This document shows positions 8,501 to 18,100 of a stretch of 64,000 bases of DNA, one piece after another. The stretch's first letter is position 1; every line of letters begins with the position of its first letter. Origin of the DNA: JAJFFW01 sp963922595 (GTDB lineage Bacteria; Pseudomonadota; Alphaproteobacteria; Caulobacterales; Parvularculaceae); the NCBI GenBank assembly GCA_963922595.1, contig CAWUIM010000006.1:24926-88925 (forward strand), given 5' to 3'. The notes below the pieces were generated by a model, which had not been told where the DNA came from, ran no database searches, and saw only the letters and a program-made list of their open reading frames with translations. A program made the position numbers and the translations under genes.

Positions 8501-11500
8501 CTAGTATTGACCGAGGACATTGATGAACACGCCATCTTCGTTAAACGAGAGATCTGTCAGGTCATCTGAGAAATCCGTGAAATTGTAGCCGACGCCAAAT
8601 TTCACGTGATCGCCCACTTGCCGGTAGATCGCCAACAATCCGCCAATCCGTTGATCTTCCGCTTGCCGCACGTTCAGACTTCGCGCCTCTGCGAGCAGTT
8701 CCCATCCTTCGACGAACCTGACGTCAATACGTCCGGCGAGAAATGTGGAGCTTGAATCGAACCATGGCGCGGACGGATCGCGTGACAAGCGCAGTTGACC
8801 GAGGCGGTGCGCCACTTTTGCTCCGACTGTGAGCCATCCATTGATGTCATAAGATCCGTCAACGGAGAAGACGTGGGACCGTTGCGCGAAGTCAACGCTT
8901 GCGCCGGTCGCGGTAATCTGCGCCGGGGAGGGCAAGTCTTCGAGGAACGTATATTTCAGCAGGACGTTTAGCTTGTCATGGGTTACCGGGCGATAAGCGC
9001 CGGCGCCGACGACTTCGAGGAATTCGGCTTCATCAAGCGGGCTGTTATTGCGTTCGTTCGACACCGCGCCGTTCAATTTTGCGTAGAGTCTCAAACCTTC
9101 ATTAACTTGATAATTGAGGTTTGTGCGCCAGGCCCACACGATGCGGTCGCCGGTCTGGCTGCTTTCTTCATCACGGTATTCAAGCGAGCCGGCGATGCGA
9201 AGATCATCCGCAGCGTAGCTGATCGAACCGGTGATGGCGTCGCGACTAATGTCGCCGACAATCGGGTCGACAAGACCGCCGGTTTCGAAAGACAGGCCGT
9301 AGGCCCACCGGTCGCCCGGTGTCCAATCGACCCCGTAAGCCTGAGTGACGCCGGTCGGCCCCGCGCCATATTCGTACCGGCCTTCGGCAAACACTGATAT
9401 ATCGTCGGTATACCGGGTTTTTGCGCCGGCGGTGACGCGCCCAAGCCGTCCTGTGTTAAAGGCGTCTGGATTTTCCGCAGCCAGCGTATAGGCGAGATAA
9501 AGCGATCCGTAGTCGCCAATCTGATAGTCCACGCCAGCCTTCGCGCCGAGGCCAAGTTCACCCGCCGACACTTCGCCGTCAAACTTTGCCCGTTTGCTGA
9601 ACCGGTATCCGCCGCCCACGCCGATGCGATCATTGCCTTCACGCGTTTGAGCATGATCGAGCGATAATTGACCGAATGCACGCAGGTTCCATTCCGGGTC
9701 GTCTTCATCGTCGATGATCGGCGTGTATCCAAGTTCAATGGCAAGGTCCGTGCGTGCGCCTTCCTGATTGAGCGTCGGGCTTGCAGTGCCGCCACCGGAA
9801 AGCGTCGAAGCGCGGTCATCGTGGCGCACGCCAACAGACGCCGTAAGCCGCCGCCAGAACGTCTTGACGAAGCCGCCTTCAACAACGGTGGCGTCGTTTA
9901 TATCACCGTCGTTGATGTCCGCTTTGAAGCGGGCGGTTGTCGTTTTGCCGAGGGCGATTTCAAAGGCGCCGCCATACTGTGACAGAGCCTCGCCGCCGAT
10001 CGTCAATTGGCCTGGCGAAGAAAAGCCCTCTTCGCGATCCTGGAAATAGGCGGAGACGCGCCCGTTCAGCCCATCATCGATATCAGAAAGGTTTGCGGCG
10101 CCTTCCAATCGAAGACCAAGAGCGGCGTCGGCGATTTGACGCCGGTTGATAAATTCAAATCCGCCGGAACCGGACGCTAATTCGCCAAAGCCGCCGCCAT
10201 CTGATCGGGCCGCTTCAGCTTTGAAATAGGTTTCCGGGTTCAGACGAATAGTCACGTCGCCGCCGGCGAGCGATTGTTCAAACCCTTCGTCCGCTTGCCG
10301 ATAGCCGTTGAGCCCGATGCGAATATGATCATTCAGCCATGCTTCGCCTCGGCCGCCGGTTGTGAAGTTACTAGGCGCAATGAATGTGGGCGCGAATTCG
10401 TATGTGGCGACGAGATAAACCGGATCGCCCGCAAGCGCTGCGTCCCGTACGAACAGGACGCCGTCCGAAACAGCCGGCAACGCTTCGCGGAGAAGAACAC
10501 GTCCTTGAATATGATTGAAATCATAATCGCGCGCCGGGATCAGTTCCGTCCGGCTGCGCACGATCCCTGAGACCCGATCGCGGACCTCGACAAACAGCCG
10601 CTCCGAGCCTTCCACAATATCCTGATTGCGAAAATAGAAAACGGTTCCGTTGGTGCCGCGGAATTCTTCCCGGCTGCCGACCGTACCCGGATCAGCGGCG
10701 AACGCTGTCACCGCCGCGCGCGCTTCCCCGTAGGACGTTTGGCCAGGCGTTACGGCGCGAAGATTGGCGCCGTAAAGACCACGCGAATAGTTGACGAATT
10801 CCGTCCCCGTCAGTTGCGTCTGGAAGTTACCCCATAAAACGCTTGAGGCGCCGCGCTCCACGCGGATGTAGAACTTACCAGCGGTCGGCGCATCTTCTAC
10901 GGTGACAGAATCATCGCCATAAACCGGGTAGTAGCGGTCCGGGTCGATCCGACGCAAGAAAGCACGTTGATCTTTCTCCGTGAAGTTTGAAAAGAGGTTT
11001 CCGATGCGTTGTTCACGCGTGTCAGCCGCCGCAGTGATGATGTATTTGCCCTTGATTTTTCCCTTGTAATAAAAAGCAAGCCGGCCTTCGACAAAGTTAT
11101 CGTCGAAGTCGGTTTCCGGGCCGGCGGCCAATTCGTCGTTTCCTTCGATCGACTGATGAATGAAGGTGAGGTCGGCAAGTCCGACCAGGAAGTGGTCGTC
11201 GCGTGCGATGTTAACGGGACGCGTGATTTTTACGGCGTCGCCCCCGCGATCCGCAATCACGACGTCGACATTGTGTTCGCCATGCGGGACAATACGTTCG
11301 GCGAATGCTGTCCCTTTGCCGGACGCCACCGCGTCGGCGCCCATCACAGAAATGGACTGTGCGTTTTCCAGATCCGTCACGACGACAGTGATTGTGCCGC
11401 CCTTCAATGGAATAGCGCGCTGCGCGGTTTTATCTTCCTGTAAGGGGCCCGATCTAACCGGCGCGTCCGGGTAGTCGGTTTCGACGATCGGCAGTTTTTG

Positions 11501-12115
11501 CGCGAGCGTTTCGTCAAATCGGCCTTTGGCGTCATAAACACGGAGCACATATTGAACAGCTTCGACATCGCCATCTGGAATCCATGATGCGCCGGCGCCG
11601 ATCGTGACGGGTAAGACCGCAATGGGATCATCTTTAACGCTTGAGGCGGCGTTAAACAGGCGCACTTCAGCGCGCTGGATAAATGCGGGATAGTTCGCAT
11701 AGGATAAAAAGCGGACCGCCTCACCACGTTTGGCGGCGGCTTCCGCAGTTGTCACATTCAGAACGGGCGCGATAATCGTCTCGTCGAAGCGAATGGACGT
11801 GTTCGCTGCAAGAGCCGCTATGTCGTCGCGGCGCTGTATGTCTTGTGTTGTTTCTTCGCCAGCGCTCGGGACGCCATCAATAGAAATACGATACCCGTCG
11901 CCAGATAAAACAGGGGCGGGACCGCCTTGTTCGAGATTTGGCGCGCGTTTCTCGACGTCGAGCCGATTATTATCGGACCGTGCGCCGCATATGCGGTGGT
12001 CGTCATCGTCGCAAGCAACCGACGGCTCCGCGTGAGCGACGGAAATTGAAAGAGCGATCGCGGAGACGCTAATCATTGCGTTCGCAAGGAGGGCGGAAGT
12101 TTGACGCTGCCTCAT
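8501..12115 (-). CDS. Large outer-membrane beta-barrel protein, partner of the repeat protein
   Basis: 1204 residues. A signal peptide ends in SVAHA|E. A periplasmic or mixed N-terminal part of about 320 residues has beta-rich, Ig-like segments. About 850 residues of alternating amphipathic strands follow, rich in DR, GY and aromatic girdles, and end in FINVLGQY, as for a beta-barrel with an aromatic C-terminal residue. I do not recognise a named family. Its start codon overlaps the stop codon of the giant repeat protein (12112-12115, ATGA), so the two are translationally coupled and probably act together. Inference: the barrel exports, anchors or scaffolds the giant protein at the outer membrane. 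A plain structural porin-like role is also possible. Confidence 0.7.
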   Translation of the reverse strand: MRQRQTSALLANAMISVSAIALSISVAHAEPSVACDDDDHRICGARSDNNRLDVEKRAPNLEQGGPAPVLSGDGYRISIDGVPSAGEETTQDIQRRDDIAALAANTSIRFDETIIAPVLNVTTAEAAAKRGEAVRFLSYANYPAFIQRAEVRLFNAASSVKDDPIAVLPVTIGAGASWIPDGDVEAVQYVLRVYDAKGRFDETLAQKLPIVETDYPDAPVRSGPLQEDKTAQRAIPLKGGTITVVVTDLENAQSISVMGADAVASGKGTAFAERIVPHGEHNVDVVIADRGGDAVKITRPVNIARDDHFLVGLADLTFIHQSIEGNDELAAGPETDFDDNFVEGRLAFYYKGKIKGKYIITAAADTREQRIGNLFSNFTEKDQRAFLRRIDPDRYYPVYGDDSVTVEDAPTAGKFYIRVERGASSVLWGNFQTQLTGTEFVNYSRGLYGANLRAVTPGQTSYGEARAAVTAFAADPGTVGSREEFRGTNGTVFYFRNQDIVEGSERLFVEVRDRVSGIVRSRTELIPARDYDFNHIQGRVLLREALPAVSDGVLFVRDAALAGDPVYLVATYEFAPTFIAPSNFTTGGRGEAWLNDHIRIGLNGYRQADEGFEQSLAGGDVTIRLNPETYFKAEAARSDGGGFGELASGSGGFEFINRRQIADAALGLRLEGAANLSDIDDGLNGRVSAYFQDREEGFSSPGQLTIGGEALSQYGGAFEIALGKTTTARFKADINDGDINDATVVEGGFVKTFWRRLTASVGVRHDDRASTLSGGGTASPTLNQEGARTDLAIELGYTPIIDDEDDPEWNLRAFGQLSLDHAQTREGNDRIGVGGGYRFSKRAKFDGEVSAGELGLGAKAGVDYQIGDYGSLYLAYTLAAENPDAFNTGRLGRVTAGAKTRYTDDISVFAEGRYEYGAGPTGVTQAYGVDWTPGDRWAYGLSFETGGLVDPIVGDISRDAITGSISYAADDLRIAGSLEYRDEESSQTGDRIVWAWRTNLNYQVNEGLRLYAKLNGAVSNERNNSPLDEAEFLEVVGAGAYRPVTHDKLNVLLKYTFLEDLPSPAQITATGASVDFAQRSHVFSVDGSYDINGWLTVGAKVAHRLGQLRLSRDPSAPWFDSSSTFLAGRIDVRFVEGWELLAEARSLNVRQAEDQRIGGLLAIYRQVGDHVKFGVGYNFTDFSDDLTDLSFNEDGVFINVLGQY

Positions 12116-15100
12116 TTTGCGCCTCCTGTCTTTTCGACCTGGATCGTTTCAGTCTCGAAAATCAGGCGGGGCCTTCCTTTCCTTTCTTTCCAGTATTCTT
12201 TGAAACGCTTTTTGATCAGCGCAGTTCGGCGCTTGATGAGTTTTTTGTCTTCGCCTGCCGACGCGTAGGTGACGCGCACAACAGACGGTCTCGCTTCGAG
12301 CGACGGCACGAGGTTTTCAATCGCCGCGTCGAATTTTTCCGTTATGTCCCCACCGTCGAACGCGGCGTCAGAAATATCGAGTCTGACGACCTGGAACAGG
12401 GCGGCCCCGAAATTCATTTTCGCGAATTTACCGCGCGTGAGCCTGATGGTTTCTGGATTGTCCGTAGTCATCCGATATCCTGTCGGCAGACTCCGCGGGT
12501 CAATTTTCAGAATGAAGTTCGTGCCGCGCTTCTCGTTGGCGATTTCGGGACACGTGATGTGATACCGCCCAAAATTGTCCGTGGTGATGAGCAGGCCGCG
12601 GACGGTGGCGAGACGCGCGCCGGGAATGCCGGGTTCATCGTCGTCCTGACGTCCGTTCGCATTCTTATCGTCCCAGACTTTCCCGATGATATCGGTACAG
12701 TCGACGTCCGGGTCAGCAACGATCCGGATGGGCGCTTCAGCAACGTTGGAGACAACCGCGTCGGCGGGCACATTCAAAGCATAGGCTTCGTTGATATGTG
12801 TGCCTTCGCGGACGCCAGCGCCGACAACAGCGATCAAGCTGATTGTGCGCGTTTGTTCTGCGCCGAAAGTCAGGAGCGGCCATACGATGTCGCGCCCGCG
12901 TTGCTCCGGCTCGGTCGCGACGCCGTCGACGCTGCCCGATCCGGAGACATATTTGAATCCGGCGGGCAATCGATCAATGATATCGATATCGACGATGGGG
13001 CCCGGCAGGGTTGATTGCGCTGTGATGGTGTACGGAATAAGCGCGCCCCGTGACGCCGATCCTTTTGGCGTCGCCTTCGTTAGAATGATGGCGCCTTCAA
13101 GGATCGGATCAATCGGAAGATGATTGTTCAGAACGTTCGCCGACGCGCCCGGCGTAATCGTAAATGACAAGAAGTACGTGCTCGCGGCGCCGCCCAGCGT
13201 ACAATCTTGCGCAGCAGCCGGTTGCGGCGGCGTATTGCTTGCCTGAATCAGCAACGGATCTGGCGTCGGGCCGACGTCAAACGGACCAAGGCAGGGCGGA
13301 ATTATTGACGACGGCGTTATGGGATTGAACGCGCCGACCGGCGGCGTCACTTCGAGGCTGTAAACGCCCGCTGGCGCGCCCGGCAGCAAGAGATACTGGT
13401 AAAAGCCGTCAGCGCCGGTGGTCTGCGTGATATTGTCCGCGCCGCCCACAAGGTGAAGGTCCGGATCAAAGCCGGCCGGTCCTGTAAAGGTGACGATCGC
13501 GCCTTCAATCAAGTCCGACGTCACCGAATTATAAACAACGCCTGACGGATCGAGCGGCAGCGACTGTTCCGTCACGGTTTCGCCAGGGGCGAGCGTGATG
13601 CCGAACAATCCTGTGGGCGTGATGGTGGCGCCGCCGGGATTGGCGGCGGAAACAACGCCGTCGGTCGCAGTCGCGCCGGATTCGTTGGGGCGTGCGCCGC
13701 CAAATTTGGCGTTGTTCACCGGGTTACGGAACTGAACGCTATAGCCGGTTCCCGGTGCAATATCCGTAAACTGATAAGCGCCGTCTGCGCCGGTTGTTAC
13801 GGTGTCGATTAGCGCGTCGTTCAGGAAGAGCTCGACAACCCAATTGCTGAGCGTTTCTTCATTGGCGTCGAGTGTTCTGTCGTGATCGAGGTCGCGCCAA
13901 ACCGTTCCTGAAAGCGCAGCGCTCGCGCCGCCTTCGGTGAAGCGGTAATTGTCCGCATCCTGGCCAGCGCCGAGGCCAATGGCGGAGATGACGTCATTAG
14001 CGACGGCGCCGCCGGCGTCGCCCGCAAAATCAGCGCCGTCATCAAAACCGTTGGGCTGGGTTTCGGTGACCGTATAGTCGCCGCCCACAAGGCCGGGGAA
14101 TGTCCATTGGCCGAGAGCGTCGGTTTGCGTCGTCACATCAACGCTCGCTCCCCGCGCGTCGGTCCCGGTAAGCCGGATTTGCGTATTCGGAATGCCGGGT
14201 TCGTCAGAATCCTGAACGCCGTCGTTATTACGATCATTGAAGACCGAGCCAGCGAGCGACGCTGTGCGTTCGCCGAAATTCACCGGCTGATTGAGGACCC
14301 CGACACCGACGATGATCGCGACGTTGTTCGAGGGGTTCTCGGCGGCGTCCGCATAGCCCGCCGGTTGCGTCTCCTCGATTGTGTAATTGCCGGCCTCGAC
14401 GTCACGGAATACATAGAAGCCGTTAGGGTCGGTCGTTGTTGTTTCCACGACGGCTCCGCTATCGTCCCGAAGGACAATCGTGACGCCCCCGATGCCAGGA
14501 TCGTCGGCGCTTTGAACACCGTCGCGGTCCACGTCAGCGTAAACGGTGCCGGATACCACCTGACCGCCTTCGCCGAAGAGATAATCGACGCCATCGTCGC
14601 CCACAGGGATTGCGATCGACGAGATTAAATTATCGCCGATTGACCCGCTTGCAGTTCCGCCAAACGAGCCCGCTGAGTCGATCCCGTCGGAGAACCCGAC
14701 CGGCTGTGTCTGCGTAAGCGTGTACGTGCCTGAAAGAAGATCCGTAAAGAGAACGTCGCCGCTTGCGTCTGTGATCAAAGTGATATTGACCGAATCACCT
14801 GCGTCATTTGTCCCTGAAAGGGTGATTGAGACGCCCTCCAGCCCGATTTCGCCAGGATCAAGGATCCCGTCATCGTTAATGTCCACAAAGGTTTTTGCTT
14901 CAAGCGTCGATACGGTTTCGCCAAAGTCGGCGCTTGCGGTTCCACCCGCTGGCAGCGTTAAAGCCACAGTATCAGGCGTTGATGATCCGTATCCGGCTGG
15001 TTGGACTTCCTCTACGGTGTAATCGCCAGCGGGGAGGCCCTCGAAACGATAGCTTCCATCGGCGCCGGTGGTTGTCCGTGCGACCTCGTTTCCGCCGCCA

Positions 15101-18100
15101 TCTCGGAGAATAATCTCCACAGATTCGAGACCGCCTTCGCTATCGTCGACGCCGTCGCGATTCAGATCCACATAGACGCGGCCCGAAATCGCAACGCCCC
15201 GTTCGCCGAAGCCGTATTCAACGCCGGATTGCCCTGGGTTGAGGACAATGCCCGTAATCTGATTTTGCGCCGGCGCGGAGCCGAATGCCGCGTTATTGAC
15301 GACGCCCGCCGGCGATCCGGCGCTTTCGCGTCCGTCCGCAAATTCTACCGGTTGGGTCTCTGTCAGCGTATAGCCGGTGCTGTTCGGCGCCGGTAAGTCG
15401 GGGAAGGAGAATGATCCGTCAGCCAGCGTTTGCGTCATGCAGGTGCGCGCCGGGCTGAGATTGGCAAGGAATGTGCAGATATCCTGACCGTCCGCCGTCG
15501 TTCCTGAAAGGGTGATGGTCACATTCTCGATCGGCGGATCGCCGCCGTCGCGCGCGCCATTGTCGTCATTGTCCACATAGACAAATCCCGACAGACCGCC
15601 TGAGGTTTCCCCGAAGAGATATCCGGTTGCAAGGTCGCCCCCGTTGAGAACGATCCCGGTAATGACGTCCGATCCCGCTGTTCCGACCGGGGCGCCCGCA
15701 ACCTCGCCAACGGTTTCCTGGCCATCTCCATACCCATTAAGTGGCGCGGTCGATTGCGGTTGTTCGGTAAGCGTATAGCCGGCGGCGTTGGAACCCGGTA
15801 TATCTAGGAACGAAAAGCCGCCATTGGCATCAGTGGTGACGACGCAGCTAGCGATCAGTGTGCAGACGTCCTGACCCGTATCGGTCGTGCCCGATAGCGT
15901 GATATCGACACCGGGAATACCTTGTTCGCCGCTGTCGCGAATTCCATTATTATTGGAGTCCACATAGACTGCGCCAAGCAGGCCGTCGCCCGTCTCGCCA
16001 AAATCATAGTTGACTGCGTCAACGCCCGGATTGAGGACAATCCCCGAGATGACCGTGACGCCAGCGCCGAGCGACGGCGTGTTCGCCCCGCTGACGCCGT
16101 TGGCCGTTCCGCCCGCAGATCCGATGAACGCGCCCGTATGCGTCAGGCTCGGCGGCGGCGTTTCCGTCAGCGTGTATCCGGCGGCGTTACTGGGGCGCAG
16201 CGTTTGGCAAAGTGGATTGCTATCGGCCGGATCTGCAAAGGTGAAGGCGCCCGATGCGGTTGTTGTGATCGAGCAATCTATCGCTTGGCCGAGATCGTTG
16301 ACGCCGGTCAATCGCAGAACGCCGTTTGCAAGGCCCGCCGTTTCGCCAGGGTCCCTGACCGCATCCTCGTCGCTATCGATATAGATGAAACCGGAAAGTG
16401 ACGGTTCGTCGATTTCGCCAAAATTTCTGTTCTGCAGATTATCGCCTGGGTCGACTTGGCCGACGGTAATGGTTTCCGCGCTCAGCGCGCGCCCTGCAGT
16501 GCCCGGCACAACAGCGGTTCCGTCAAACTCCAGCCCGTCGACAAAGCCGTTAGGCGCGTTTATCTGCGTAAGGATATAATCAGAGCCAGCTTGAGAAGGC
16601 GGTAGGTCAGAAAAATTGAATAACCCGGACCCATTTACACTCCGCGTCAGATTGAGGCTCGCGCCGGTATAGTCGGTCCCCGTTAGACGGACTTCATTAC
16701 CGCCCGGGAATTGACTGTTCGCGATGCCGACATCTCCACTGTTGAAGACGCCGTCATTGTTGAGATCGGAATAGATACTGCCGCGCAGACGCGCTTCAGC
16801 GAACTCCTGAAACAGGTATCCGGGAAGCGTTTCGGCTTCGCCAAGCGATATGCCTGAAATCGTATTTTGCGCGCTATTGTTGGAAAATGATGCGTTGTTG
16901 ACAACGCCGTTGCCGCCAGGCGCCGTTTCGTTCACATCAAAGAAGTTATTCGGTTGTGTTTCCACCAGCGAATAGGTTCCTGGCGGAAGATTATTGAAGG
17001 TGAACGCGCCGGCGCCGTTGGTCGTCACATCCGCCGGGTTAATAGAATTCCCGTAAATGTCCGTCCCTGAAAGCGACAGCGTGACGCTGGAGATTCCTTC
17101 GCCTGTGTCGAAATCCGTCGCGCCGCCGCGGTCTGCGTCATTGAAAACGGAGCCAGAAATCGCCGAGCGCTGAATCTGTACATTCGTCGAGCCGGTGTTG
17201 TTGCCCGTGTCGAAGTCACGCGCGATTGGATTGTTCGAGCCGTCGCGTCCGACGGCGATAGTCGCTGTGTTCGTTATGTTCGACCCGTAAGGCCCTGCAA
17301 ATGGGAAGGCCGCACGGGCGTTCACAGTCAAGACGAACGTATCTGTCGTGCCGGTCACGCTGTTCGGCGGGAAGTTTCCGTCAATCGTGCAGGTGACGCT
17401 GCCCGTACCGGAGCAATTGAACGATGTGACTTCGTAAGCGCCGCCGCGGGCTGCGCCGGTGGTGGCGACGGCGTTCGCGATCGCAGGCGATTGCGCGTTG
17501 GGAACAAAGACAAACCCGGCCGGCAGCGGATCGCTGATGATAACCTGCGTGGTAGGCGAGGGGCCTTCGTTTGAAAATGTTATATCGAACGGGATCGGTT
17601 CATTGACATTGAACGGACCGGTTGCGCCTGCGTTGACGGCTTTTGACAGGACTTGCAGGTCGGTTTTTGGCAGGACCGTCGTTGTTTCGTCGGACGTGTT
17701 GTTGCCGTTGTTCGCCTCCAGCGACGCATCATTGCGCTGTTCAAGCGACGTCGCTGCGGCGTCGTCAGCGAAACTGAGCGGTGACGTCGGCTGAATGTTC
17801 GACGGTTCCGATGTCCGGAAATAAAGCCGGAAAATCGACTGCTCGACCTGGTCAAGCGCGCTGTCGGCGTCCGCCGGATCGATGCGGCAGGTCACGTCGC
17901 CTGTTCCAGCGCCGGCGGAGGGTGAGATCGTTGCGGCGGTGACAGGGTCCGTGCACGAAGGCGGCGTGGCGGCGCTCGCCGCCGTACAAACTGCGCCTGG
18001 CGCGGCCTTCAACGTGAAGCCGCCATTGGCGCCCACAGGATTGACCGTAAACCCGACAAAGGTCATGTCAAAACCAGGCTCCGGGCTTGGCGTATCGATG